A DNA stretch of 64,000 bases from Flavobacterium azizsancarii (GTDB lineage Bacteria > Bacteroidota > Bacteroidia > Flavobacteriales > Flavobacteriaceae). The notes under the pieces are model-generated. The model had not been told where the DNA came from and searched no databases. It saw only the letters and a list, made by a program, of their open reading frames with translations. Of the stretch, positions 54,667 through 63,181 are shown piece by piece. A program made the position numbers and the translations under genes. Location of the stretch: the NCBI RefSeq assembly GCF_027980145.1, contig NZ_JAMZNK010000005.1, forward strand, positions 141,876 to 205,875, read 5' to 3'. Numbering within the stretch: the stretch's first letter is position 1; each line of letters starts with the position of its first letter.

Positions 54667-55510
54667 AAATATTACTAATTTGAATCTCTACTTCATGGAG
54701 CAGGTTTTTAATCTTAAAACCACCGCTCACACAAACAAAGGTTGACATATCAAATTCACCCTTTTTTATGATACTTGTGCCAACTTCTATATAATTGACT
54801 AATACCCAAAATTCATTAGTTCGAATATCTGTAAAAATCCAAACTGCCAAGCCATAAGGATATGACGTTTTTGTAGTAGTCATTTTTATGTAATAATCGC
54901 CAAACTGAACAATACCACCATTATTCTGAACAGGAAAAGAACTAACTAAATCATAGCCATTTCTAATATAATTTGGACTTTCTCCCTGAAAGTCCACGCT
55001 ATCCAAATGAGTCGAGTTTCTATAAGTGTCAATTCCTAGAGTGTAAAATTTATTATCTCCCTGAATTGTTCCCAATCTCATAAATGAGTAAACCCTTGTA
55101 TCTACCTGATAACCTGAACCCGCAGTAAAACGACCATCTAAACGAAATTGAGGTAATTTATATTCTTTAAGGTATCTTAATGGCTTTTTTTGAAAATCAC
55201 TAAAGTTTGAAATTTCGACACTACTTGAACCATTTGAATAAGGAACGCTTAAATAAATTTCCGTAAATGCAGTAGCAAAATAATTTTCTGGAATTACATT
55301 TAAATCGACATTCCCTAAATCATTGATCACCGAAAGCATAGGCAAACTATCGTAATTTATAAAGTCTACACCCTGAACACGTTTATTATCAATAAATACT
55401 GATAATATAAAAAATGGCGTTTGAATGCCTCTTACAGAATATCCCTCAAATGCTTCAAGTTCTTTGACTTTAACTGCATAAGTATCATCTATATATTGAA
55501 TAAAGTTCAT
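54659..55510 (-). CDS. candidate virion (spike or capsid) protein
   Basis: A 283-residue protein without signal peptide or membrane span. It is strongly beta-rich with Gly and aromatic residues (for example TPFFILSVFIDNKRVQG, YGLAVWIFTD). It is the second-largest protein of the element and ends the structural run, so a spike, penton or capsid role is plausible. No homology is recognised. Confidence 0.55.
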   Translation of the reverse strand: MNFIQYIDDTYAVKVKELEAFEGYSVRGIQTPFFILSVFIDNKRVQGVDFINYDSLPMLSVINDLGNVDLNVIPENYFATAFTEIYLSVPYSNGSSSVEISNFSDFQKKPLRYLKEYKLPQFRLDGRFTAGSGYQVDTRVYSFMRLGTIQGDNKFYTLGIDTYRNSTHLDSVDFQGESPNYIRNGYDLVSSFPVQNNGGIVQFGDYYIKMTTTKTSYPYGLAVWIFTDIRTNEFWVLVNYIEVGTSIIKKGEFDMSTFVCVSGGFKIKNLLHEVEIQISNIYG

Positions 55511-55516
55511 ATCTGA

Positions 55517-56038
55517 TTAATTAAATAACGGAACTTTTTTTAATTCCGAGGTTGATAAATATTTTTTTAAATCAGCCTTTAAATCACGTCTTGTAATAAC
55601 ATAATAACAGCCAATTACTAAAGGAACAGTTGTAACTTGTTTTACTTTCAATAACTCGTTAATTGTTTCCTTTTCATTTTCGAAATTAGAAAACGGCTCA
55701 GTTATCCAAGTGTACCAAGGTGAATCTTTCGTTTGCTTATTTGTTCCCAACCATACTGCCAAAGATTCTGCTATGTCATGAACTTCTTTACGAGGTGTAA
55801 TTTTGTTCAATTCAATTTCTTTTGTCATTGGATTAGAAACCGCAATTTTTAAATCTTTTTCTGCATCTTCCAAAGCTTTTTCCTCAGCATCTTGTGTGAA
55901 TTTAGCATACCATTTTTTTAATAATGGATAACAAACAATTATACCAACGCATAAAAGCCAGTATTTTTGCAGAAAATCAAAGAGCCAAACAGTATTGGCT
56001 TGGCTCTTTGTTCTATTAACTATCTCTCTTTGAGCCAT
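55517..56038 (-). CDS. membrane-anchored virion-type protein
   Basis: A 173-residue protein. A short basic start is followed by a span of about residues 17-40 (LFDFLQKYWLLCVGIIVCYPLL) and then a soluble region with 'KALEDAEKDLKIAV'. A second weaker span sits near 137-152. It starts 2 nt after the stop of the 35-residue membrane protein and ends 6 nt before the 283-residue gene. Function unknown; an inner-membrane virion protein is possible. Confidence 0.55.
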   Translation of the reverse strand: MAQREIVNRTKSQANTVWLFDFLQKYWLLCVGIIVCYPLLKKWYAKFTQDAEEKALEDAEKDLKIAVSNPMTKEIELNKITPRKEVHDIAESLAVWLGTNKQTKDSPWYTWITEPFSNFENEKETINELLKVKQVTTVPLVIGCYYVITRRDLKADLKKYLSTSELKKVPLFN

Positions 56039-56040
56039 AA

Positions 56041-56148
56041 TTATTTTTTCTTAAATAATTTATAAGCTAAAAGTCCTGCTACAGCAACTAATACAACATT
56101 TGCAATAGTTTTATTGTTTGCGTAAAAAAGTTTGATTTTATCTAACAT
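56041..56148 (-). CDS. 35-residue single-span membrane protein
   Basis: Start ATG 56148, sequence MLDKIKLFYANNKTIANVV... with one hydrophobic span (about residues 16-30) and a Lys-rich end. It is tightly packed between the muralytic protein (stop 56196) and the 173-residue protein. Small membrane proteins like this are typical of membrane-containing phages. Confidence 0.6.
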   Translation of the reverse strand: MLDKIKLFYANNKTIANVVLVAVAGLLAYKLFKKK

Positions 56149-56195
56149 CTTGTTTAAATTTTGAATTAATAATTTTTATCTTTTTGGGCGTTTGT

Positions 56196-56741
56196 TTAGA
56201 CTGTAACGCTGTAAACAGTATAAAAAAAAAGCAGTACAGGAATAATCAAATAATTGAATTTGAATTTCTTTTTAGCCGTTACCGTAACGGTTGCAAGATT
56301 GTAATCTCCCATAATATCAATAGCATCCTGAATGTCCGAATCGTAAATTAAATTATGATCAGGCGAGCATTCATGTTTAATAATTGCCCTTGCAATGACT
56401 AAGTAAAACTTTGCATCTACAATTTTGATTGTTTGGTCAGGGTCTAAGCCTACAGCTTTTGAAATAACTTCAATGTACTTTTGCGTATCATTTTCAAATG
56501 GCGGTGCATATTCAGTTATAAGCTTTCTTACTGTATTCTTTCCTTTATCAATGTCATTTGTCAAATCTCTTAACATGGCACGAATACCAAATTTCACTTC
56601 TGTAAACTGTTCAAAATGTTTATCGGTATTTTGAGCATTTGGAATTTTACCCTGCCAAGCAATATTGGTCAAAACCAAGTTACCCGGATTATTATTTCGA
56701 ATACCTCGAGTTAATTCTTTTCTGCCTAAATAATTACTCAT
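56196..56741 (-). CDS. phage muralytic virion protein with C-terminal membrane anchor
   Basis: A 181-residue protein. The N-terminus starts RGIRNNNPGNL, the signature of phage proteins often annotated as structural protein P5 or peptidoglycan-degrading virion proteins. The central part has helices like those of lytic transglycosylases. A span at about 161-178 (YLIIPVLLFFYTVYSV) would anchor it in a membrane. It overlaps the 58-residue gene through ATGAGTAA. It likely opens the cell wall at entry or exit. Confidence 0.75.
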   Translation of the reverse strand: MSNYLGRKELTRGIRNNNPGNLVLTNIAWQGKIPNAQNTDKHFEQFTEVKFGIRAMLRDLTNDIDKGKNTVRKLITEYAPPFENDTQKYIEVISKAVGLDPDQTIKIVDAKFYLVIARAIIKHECSPDHNLIYDSDIQDAIDIMGDYNLATVTVTAKKKFKFNYLIIPVLLFFYTVYSVTV

Positions 56742-56910
56742 TTTCTTCTGTAATTAAAGGTTTAGCAGGTGTTTGCGGTTCATCTTTTCCGAAATCAAGT
56801 TTGCCTAATTCGTCAGAAACTACCTGAATACCTTTTAAAATAGCTGTTACAACAGCACCATATTTAACGATAATACCGATTATCGAAACAATTCCTTTCA
56901 AATTTTTCAT
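56734..56910 (-). CDS. 58-residue single-span membrane protein
   Basis: Start ATG 56910, sequence MKNLKGIVSIIGIIVKYGAV... with one span (about residues 7-28) and an acidic, Pro-containing tail. Its stop overlaps the ATG of the muralytic gene, and its own ATG overlaps the upstream stop as TAATG. Real on coupling grounds; function unknown. Confidence 0.6.
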   Translation of the reverse strand: MKNLKGIVSIIGIIVKYGAVVTAILKGIQVVSDELGKLDFGKDEPQTPAKPLITEENE

Positions 56911-57014
56911 TACTTATTTTGTTTTAATTGTTTTCTTTTTTCTAAATACTCTTTGAGTAAATCCACCCCCTCATGGAGTATAAGAGGGAGGAATTTTAAT
57001 ATGACCTTAAACAT
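56910..57014 (-). CDS. 34-residue basic amphipathic protein
   Basis: Start ATG 57014 (overlapping the stop of the 133-residue gene as TAATG) and stop at 56910-56912 (overlapping the next ATG as TAATG). The sequence begins MFKVILKFLPLILHEGV and ends in a Lys-rich helix. Its coupling at both ends supports it as a real gene. Confidence 0.55.
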   Translation of the reverse strand: MFKVILKFLPLILHEGVDLLKEYLEKRKQLKQNK

Positions 57015-57415
57015 TAGTTCGAGCGAATAAATGTACCTGCGTAACCTCCGTTTTTTGCACGTGGGTTAATGACAAAAGCCATGCTGTCAATTACAACTTT
57101 ACCGCCATTTTTCTGCATTGTACCCCAGTGGAAAGATTGAACACCCGTTTTAGTGTTAGTAAAAGTGCATGCTACAGAACCAAACCAACCTTTTTCTGAA
57201 AGATTTGATTTAGTAGTTGTTACACATTTAATTGCAATCAATTCTCCCTTAGACAATCTCCAACCAGTTGTTAAATGCTGTTCAACACCTTTATTTGGTC
57301 CTGAAACAGGCATATAAGTAGTAGACTTCGCACCTGAATGTTTAACTTTTTGTTGGTTATTATTGTTATTATAATTCTGATTATTAGAATTATAATTCTT
57401 TTTATTTTGTGCCAT
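57014..57415 (-). CDS. Asn/Gln-rich putative virion protein
   Basis: A 133-residue protein. The first 22 residues are rich in Asn, Tyr and Gln (NNQNYNNNNNQQ), followed by a compact domain 'GWRLSKGELIAIKCVTTTKSN' and 'GGYAGTFIRSN'. Its start overlaps a 43-residue upstream gene as TAATG, and its stop the 34-residue gene. Not recognised; a virion protein is plausible. Confidence 0.55.
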   Translation of the reverse strand: MAQNKKNYNSNNQNYNNNNNQQKVKHSGAKSTTYMPVSGPNKGVEQHLTTGWRLSKGELIAIKCVTTTKSNLSEKGWFGSVACTFTNTKTGVQSFHWGTMQKNGGKVVIDSMAFVINPRAKNGGYAGTFIRSN

Positions 57416-57546
57416 TACTTTATAATGTGTTTAATTAATAATATGATTTCAGCAAGTTTTTTAATTATGATTACTGCCGAATCTATCAGAAATACAATAA
57501 GATAGATTCGATAGTAATTTTTCGGCTTGCTATCTTTTTCTTGCAA
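57415..57546 (-). CDS. putative small membrane protein (non-ATG start)
   Basis: An open frame whose stop overlaps the ATG at 57415 as TAATG. It reads QEKDSKPKNYYRIYLIVFLI... with a hydrophobic span. The start is TTG 57546 or an earlier in-frame GTG at 57573 that overlaps the end of the 158-residue gene. The tight coupling supports it, but no ATG start exists. Confidence 0.4.
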   Translation of the reverse strand: MQEKDSKPKNYYRIYLIVFLIDSAVIIIKKLAEIILLIKHIIK

Positions 57547-58006
57547 CTCTTCTTCCTGAATTATTGCGGTCACGTCTTAAAAAGCAAATCAATGCAATAA
57601 GACCAGCGACAGCACCTAAAACAATTTTCCAGTTTCTTTGAAACCAAACCTTAATAGTTGAACTTACTACAGTAGCACCAACCTGACCGCTTCCCTGAAC
57701 AAATCCAGTACTTAAACCGTCATTAATCCCAGTTGTTACGGCTTTTGCGAAAATCTGAGAACCTGCATTTGCTACAGCACCAGCCGTTTGACTTGCTACA
57801 GCTAGAGCTTGCTGATTATTATATTCAGCTTGCGCCGCATTGTTTGCTTTTTTTGCTTCGTGGGCATCTTGCAAATTCTGCGAGATGTTTTGAACCGCTC
57901 CACCAACGAAAGGTATTGCGCCCATAATAGGAGTAGCGACCTTTACCAAATTTTTGAACGAAACATTTTTCTTAATCGCTGTTCCAATTTTTTTGAAAAA
58001 TCCCAT
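57530..58006 (-). CDS. candidate membrane-linked virion protein
   Basis: A 158-residue protein. Its N-terminal part contains 'FKNLVKVATPIMGAIPFVGGAVQNISQNLQ', typical of pilot-like phage proteins. An Ala/Gln-rich helical middle follows, and a span near residues 129-147 (IVLGAVAGLIALICFL) is followed by an Arg-rich tail (RRDRNNSGRRVARKR). It could deliver DNA or sit in the virion membrane. Inference only. Confidence 0.55.
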   Translation of the reverse strand: MGFFKKIGTAIKKNVSFKNLVKVATPIMGAIPFVGGAVQNISQNLQDAHEAKKANNAAQAEYNNQQALAVASQTAGAVANAGSQIFAKAVTTGINDGLSTGFVQGSGQVGATVVSSTIKVWFQRNWKIVLGAVAGLIALICFLRRDRNNSGRRVARKR

Positions 58007-58009
58007 AGC

Positions 58010-58729
58010 TTACACAGTTTTTAAACATCTTACGACGAAATTAATAATTGAGCCTTGCGACTTATTGATTTCAATACCAACCACAGCCACTAAAGGCAAG
58101 GTTAATCTATCGGTCAAACCTTGAAGGACTTTTCCATCTGCCAAAACAGCTTGAACTGGGTCAATATCACGGCTTAAAGTTTGCAATTCAAATGGAAGAT
58201 ATTTTACAACCTGACCATTTGAGTACTGATAAGACAAATCACTTACTGAATCGTCAACAGTCATAACAGCCAAATCAAATCCCTGAACATCTATTTTTTT
58301 GTTGAACTCCTCTGATGCAACAGATTTTTGTTCGAAGAAAAATAAATTGTTGGTTTGTTGTGGCTCTTCAATACCGTGTAAATCGTAACGTTTATCTGCA
58401 ATTAAATCTTCAAGAGTAATTTTAATACTCTCTTTATCTGCAAGATAAATTGAACCTTCGTCTGCCAATTCGCATAATGCAATCAGGGCATTATCAGCAT
58501 CAGATTGAGTGTTTTCAGTTCCGTAGGTACTTGCTAAAATGAAATCTTTAAGCAACACTTTGTTTGCTAAAATGACATTCGAACCGTTTCCACGCTCAAT
58601 GTAAATACTAATTTTTTCAGTTGTTAAGGCTGATAAAGCCAAATCACTTGAAAGAATTAAAGCACCGATTGCTTTTGTTACTTGTAATTCTGGCGATTTT
58701 GTAACGCCTGTAATAGTTGCAATTTTCAT
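58010..58729 (-). CDS. candidate capsid-type protein
   Basis: A 239-residue protein, soluble and beta-rich ('ISIYIERGNGSNVIL', 'INFVVRCLKTV'). It is the first gene after the iterons and before the other structural-type genes, and it ends 3 nt before the 158-residue gene. Its size and place suit a capsid protein; a double-jelly-roll fold has not been shown. An alternative is a minor structural protein. Confidence 0.55.
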   Translation of the reverse strand: MKIATITGVTKSPELQVTKAIGALILSSDLALSALTTEKISIYIERGNGSNVILANKVLLKDFILASTYGTENTQSDADNALIALCELADEGSIYLADKESIKITLEDLIADKRYDLHGIEEPQQTNNLFFFEQKSVASEEFNKKIDVQGFDLAVMTVDDSVSDLSYQYSNGQVVKYLPFELQTLSRDIDPVQAVLADGKVLQGLTDRLTLPLVAVVGIEINKSQGSIINFVVRCLKTV

Positions 58730-58790
58730 TTGTTATAAATTTTATTTGTTTAATTTCTTTCACAAAGGTTATTGCAACTATTATTCGACG

Positions 58791-58840
58791 TTCCCTAAAA
58801 TTCCCTATAATTCCCTATTTTTCCCTAATTTTCCCTATAA
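58791..58840. repeat. five 10-bp iterons TTCCCTAWWW
   Basis: Five direct repeats of exactly 10 bp, each beginning TTCCCTA, so equal faces of the helix carry the same sequence. They sit between the replication genes and the capsid-candidate gene. They could be a Rep-binding origin or an operator. Confidence 0.75.
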
Positions 58841-59002
58841 TATGCCGTAGTTTATTAAATCTTGAACGGTTAAATAGTTCCTTTTTAAAGCAAGAGAATC
58901 AATAATTGTTTGATATTCTTTACAAGCAGTTTTATAGCTTAATTCAAGAATATGCATTAATTGGGTTTTAGTTACTTTTTGGCTTGTATTCTGTGTTTTC
59001 AT
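58835..59002 (-). CDS. 55-residue hypothetical protein after Rep
   Basis: Start ATG 59002, three nt after the Rep stop. The sequence MKTQNTSQKVTKTQLMHILE has a helical, possibly helix-turn-helix-like character (TVQDLINYGIL at the end). Its last codons overlap the final iteron. A small regulator is possible. Confidence 0.5.
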   Translation of the reverse strand: MKTQNTSQKVTKTQLMHILELSYKTACKEYQTIIDSLALKRNYLTVQDLINYGIL

Positions 59003-59005
59003 GGC

Positions 59006-60199
59006 TTATAGAAATAAAAGTTGATGTTCGTGGAATAATTCAGAATCAAAATCATTTACTAATTTTTCCTTTGTTCTAAATTCGTGTAGATAGAAATGTA
59101 ATTTGTTTTGAAACCAATTCATAAGTGGTTTTTCTGTAATCATGTCTAAATCTTCAAGTAAAAGATTTAGAGCAACGATATAAGATATATCCTGATTGTT
59201 TGCGTAGTATTCTCTAAATAGAGATTTTGCAAGACGTTTTTTAATTGTTGTCGAAGAAAGAACAACCTTTTTTAAACGTTTGATTATAGGATTGAATTTT
59301 GTTATTTGAGATTGTAAAAAATCAAAATCGAACAACACTATAAGCTTTTCTTTATTGATTTGACTTTTACCAGTATTCTCACGAAGTTCAAAAAAACCTT
59401 TATTTGCAATTTTTAATAATTCATAAAGGTTTGCTTTATCAAAAATACCCCAAGTCATTGTCTGACTGATATTTAAATCTAATTTTGAATATTCATTTAA
59501 TCCTCTAAAAAACGCTGAATTTAACTGATATTCAAAACGCCAAACATTGTCATTTTTCAAACCATTATTTGCGTAATATTCGTTTATATATGGTTTTTCA
59601 GTCAGTTGCAACGACAGCGTTTTGTTATAGCATCGTATTATTTTGTCAGATGTTCTTTTCCCAATTTGGAAACCGTTAAGTATTGATTTTCCTTTATAGG
59701 TTTCAAAATAGCTTTGTAAATTTTTAGGACGCCCCGAAATAAGGTAGTTACCTGCAACAACATTACTATATAAATTACGGTAAGAATTGTTGATATCAGA
59801 CTTATCAAGGCAGATATCCAGTCTATTAACAGACTTAAATATGTAGTTTGTTTCATCGCAAAAAGCGTTTATGACACCTCTTAAGGCATCGTTAGACAAT
59901 GTGTAAAATAGATTGTTTTCGAATTGTAGTTGTGCAAATTGTTCGCTCATAATTGCCGAGCGTGGTCTTGCTGTATAAATTCCAATTTTTAAATCTTCAT
60001 AATATAAATCTGCTCTAAGCTCAAAAATTTTAGTTCCGTATTCATAAGGTTTTAGGCGAAACTTTGAATGTTCCGGAAATTCTCCAAACGGCTGTCCCTC
60101 TAGATTGATAATTAAGTAGTCTATATTTATAAGAGTAGGTTTTAAATTATTGTTTTTGAATTTAGTTTGGGCTTGATGCCTTTCTTTATATGAAATCAT
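59006..60199 (-). CDS. replication initiation protein, Rep_trans-like
   Basis: A 397-residue protein. Motif VNRLDICLDKSD gives an R-x-D pattern, and KIIRCYNKT a Tyr that would be the DNA-nicking residue, as in Rep_trans (PF02486) initiators of rolling-circle replication. 'VWRFEYQLN' resembles the third motif. It would nick and start leading-strand copying of a small circular genome. No helicase gene is present, which suggests host helicase use. Confidence 0.75.
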   Translation of the reverse strand: MISYKERHQAQTKFKNNNLKPTLINIDYLIINLEGQPFGEFPEHSKFRLKPYEYGTKIFELRADLYYEDLKIGIYTARPRSAIMSEQFAQLQFENNLFYTLSNDALRGVINAFCDETNYIFKSVNRLDICLDKSDINNSYRNLYSNVVAGNYLISGRPKNLQSYFETYKGKSILNGFQIGKRTSDKIIRCYNKTLSLQLTEKPYINEYYANNGLKNDNVWRFEYQLNSAFFRGLNEYSKLDLNISQTMTWGIFDKANLYELLKIANKGFFELRENTGKSQINKEKLIVLFDFDFLQSQITKFNPIIKRLKKVVLSSTTIKKRLAKSLFREYYANNQDISYIVALNLLLEDLDMITEKPLMNWFQNKLHFYLHEFRTKEKLVNDFDSELFHEHQLLFL

Positions 60200-60282
60200 T
60201 GTTTTTTAGTAGGTTTGAGTGAGTTAGTTGCCGTTATACCCTACGGCAACAATTGAAAAATCGAAAGGGGAGTAGCAAAAAA

Positions 60283-60609
60283 TTAATTTTCCGAATCCTG
60301 CCAAAGTGAATAATGATTTTTAGGTAAATCATTTATTGTAAATTCTTTCTTTGATATAGCTTCGGTTATTTTCTTTTCAACTTCAAAAAATTTGTTTTTA
60401 TAGTTTGAAATCTCAGAATTAAAAAAAACATTTATCTGCTGACCAATTTTTTTAATTTCTCTAATCGTAAAATCATGCTGATGTTTAAGCCCCAGTAAGT
60501 CAACAGTTTCTACAGGATATTTTGAATACTCGTTTAAATCATGATTTAAACCAGCCAATTCCAAGATTAAATTTTCTCGTTTTTGAATTAAAAGTATAAT
60601 TGTTGACAT
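60283..60609 (-). CDS. coiled-coil hypothetical protein in the provirus
   Basis: A 108-residue protein that is mostly charged helix (REIKKIGQQINVFFNSEISNYK). No recognised family. It lies between the 102-residue gene (4-nt gap) and Rep. A replication accessory role is possible. Confidence 0.5.
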   Translation of the reverse strand: MSTIILLIQKRENLILELAGLNHDLNEYSKYPVETVDLLGLKHQHDFTIREIKKIGQQINVFFNSEISNYKNKFFEVEKKITEAISKKEFTINDLPKNHYSLWQDSEN

Positions 60610-60612
60610 ATA

Positions 60613-60921
60613 TTAAGGTGTTAAAAGATTATGTTTAAGAAGTTTTGTAATAAGCGTTTTCTGAGAATTGCAGTAAAAAATAAATTCATGAACACAAAAA
60701 GATTGTGTTACTATAAAGCAATCCGTACAAACTTTAATTGTAATTCCTATATTTGAACCACGGATTCTTAGAAATAATGTTTTAAACTTTAAATGAGAGG
60801 TTTTGCAAAATGGGCGCATTTTTTTTAAAAATGTTTTTGCATTGAAATTCGTGTGACGCATCTTGTTTAATTCAACAAGTAATAGAGTGTAATTCTCTAA
60901 TGAAGATCCTTTTAAAGCCAT
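60613..60921 (-). CDS. first gene of the leftward provirus operon
   Basis: A 102-residue basic protein (pI clearly high) with several Cys, including CTDC, CVHEFIFYC and RPFCKTSHLKF, which could bind zinc. It starts just inside a 24-bp inverted repeat at 60923-60946. A DNA-binding or regulatory role is possible. No family recognised. Confidence 0.5.
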   Translation of the reverse strand: MALKGSSLENYTLLLVELNKMRHTNFNAKTFLKKMRPFCKTSHLKFKTLFLRIRGSNIGITIKVCTDCFIVTQSFCVHEFIFYCNSQKTLITKLLKHNLLTP

Positions 60922-60922
60922 T

Positions 60923-60946
60923 TGGTATAGTTAATAAGTTATACCA
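60923..60946. promoter_or_regulatory. inverted repeat upstream of the provirus operon
   Basis: TGGTATA (60923-60929) and TATACCA (60940-60946) flank GTTAATAAGT, immediately before the ATG at 60921 and close to the right attachment site. It is a candidate operator. Confidence 0.5.
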
Positions 60947-60949
60947 CAA

Positions 60950-61262
<313 letters not shown>

Positions 61263-63179
61263 ATGAATACAATCGCTGAGCATATTGCAGATTTTTTAAA
61301 AGAATACCCACCATTTGATAATTTAACTTTTCAGGAATTATCTGATATTGCTACAAATATTCGTGTTATCAATTTAGAAAAACACGCCGTATTATTTCAA
61401 ATCAACGATTTACTTCATGATAGTTTTTATGTTGTAGCTTCTGGTGTCATAAATTTAACAACAATTGCTGATGCTGAAGAAACGCTTATAAACAAATGTC
61501 ATGAAGGTGATATTTTTGGTTTACGTCCGTTTTTTGCCAAGAATAACTACATGATGACAGCAAAAGCACGTGAAGAAAGCATTATTTATGCGATTCCTAT
61601 TGCTGTATTCAGACCATTTGTAGCTAATAATTCGGATGTATTAAATTTTTTATTAGAAAATTTTGCCATCAATTCAAGACACGCAAAAGACAATGTAAAT
61701 TCTAACGGTAAGTTAATTTCTGATACTGCATTCTATGTCGATCAGCAGTCAGAAATGCAATATATTCAATCACTTGCCTATAATACCTCTCCATTAACAA
61801 CTGAATCAAACAAGATTGTTAAGGATGTTGCTATCCTGATGACGGAAGCAATGGTGGATAATATTGTAATCTGCGAAAAAAATAACCCAATTGGTATTGT
61901 AACAAATGCTGATTTATCTTCTAAAATTGCGACTGGCCGCTATCCTATTACAGAATCAATCGACAGGATTATGTCTTCGCCGGTCGTAACCGTAATTGAA
62001 AATGTATCGCTGGCTGAGGCGCAGTTGTTAATGTTAAAACATAATGTTACCCATTTATGTGTTACCAAAGACGGAACGAATAAATCTGCTGTAAAGGGAA
62101 TTATTTCTGAGCATGATTTAATTGTGGCACAAGCCAGTAATCCAGGTGTTTTGATTAAAGAAATCAAACGTTCTCAACTTCCTAAAGATTTAAAACAAAT
62201 ACGCGATCGTTTGTCTGACCTGATTCAAAACTCTATTCAGAAAAACATTCCTATTTCACATATTAGCAATATTGCCAGTGAAATTAATCTTGCAATAATA
62301 AAGCGAGCTGTCGAATTGTCAATTTTAGATTTAGGCTCCCCTCCTGCTCGATTTGCATGGTTAAGCATTGGCAGTCAAGGGCGTAAAGAACAATTATTAC
62401 TTACTGATCAGGATAGTATATTAATATTTGAAGATGTTGCGCCTGAGAAATACAGAGAAGTAAAAGATTATTTTTTAAGGCTGGCAAAACGAACAACTTC
62501 TATATTAGAAAAAGTAGGTTACGAATATTGTCCAAACGGACACATGGGAAGTAATATGTTATGGTGTAAATCGTTGACAGACTGGACAAAACAATACAAC
62601 AGCTGGATGAATACTCCAGGTGAAAACAGCAATGATTTAAGTAGTATTTTCTTTGATTATGAAATTGTTTTTGGAGAGCCAAAAATCGAAGAAGTAATAG
62701 AAAATGTCATTTTTAAAAATGCTGTGAACAACACATTATTCTTTGATTTTTTAGGGAATGACGCCTTAAAAAGAAATTCTCCATTAAGTTTTTTTAAGAA
62801 ATTTATTGTTGAAGAAGAAGGTCCGCATAAAACAACATTTGATATTAAAACCCGCGCATTAATGCCGTTAATTGATTCTGCACGTTTATTGATTTTAAAT
62901 GCAAACATAAAAGGCATAAAAAACACTTACTTAAGATTCAAACAATTAGCAATCACAGATTCTAAAAATGCTGAGATATACTTAAGTTGTGCCGATGCAT
63001 TTTTAACTTTATCAAAATTTAGAACGATAGAAGGATTAAAGAACGACGATTCCGGACAATATATTAATATGCGAGAAATGTCTAAAACAGACAAAGAAAA
63101 GTTAAAAAATGCCTTAACCCCAATGAAAGACCTTGAGGAACTGATTAAGAGTAAATTTCAACTTACACAATTCTCATAA
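61263..63179 (+). CDS. cNMP-binding/CBS/DUF294 nucleotidyltransferase-like protein
   Basis: A 638-residue protein: a cyclic-nucleotide-binding-like domain (about residues 15-130), a CBS pair (about 170-295) and a DUF294 nucleotidyltransferase-like part with SIGSQGRKEQLLLTDQDS, then a DUF294 C-terminal helical domain. Such proteins are thought to be regulators that sense nucleotides. It is 2 nt ahead of the exonuclease-like gene, so the two form one operon. Confidence 0.88.
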   Translation: MNTIAEHIADFLKEYPPFDNLTFQELSDIATNIRVINLEKHAVLFQINDLLHDSFYVVASGVINLTTIADAEETLINKCHEGDIFGLRPFFAKNNYMMTAKAREESIIYAIPIAVFRPFVANNSDVLNFLLENFAINSRHAKDNVNSNGKLISDTAFYVDQQSEMQYIQSLAYNTSPLTTESNKIVKDVAILMTEAMVDNIVICEKNNPIGIVTNADLSSKIATGRYPITESIDRIMSSPVVTVIENVSLAEAQLLMLKHNVTHLCVTKDGTNKSAVKGIISEHDLIVAQASNPGVLIKEIKRSQLPKDLKQIRDRLSDLIQNSIQKNIPISHISNIASEINLAIIKRAVELSILDLGSPPARFAWLSIGSQGRKEQLLLTDQDSILIFEDVAPEKYREVKDYFLRLAKRTTSILEKVGYEYCPNGHMGSNMLWCKSLTDWTKQYNSWMNTPGENSNDLSSIFFDYEIVFGEPKIEEVIENVIFKNAVNNTLFFDFLGNDALKRNSPLSFFKKFIVEEEGPHKTTFDIKTRALMPLIDSARLLILNANIKGIKNTYLRFKQLAITDSKNAEIYLSCADAFLTLSKFRTIEGLKNDDSGQYINMREMSKTDKEKLKNALTPMKDLEELIKSKFQLTQFS

Positions 63180-63181
63180 GT

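Noticed and set aside
57733..58024. Rightward ORFs opposite the 158-residue provirus gene
   Set aside because: They are shadows of the leftward coding frame with no promoter and low-complexity translations.
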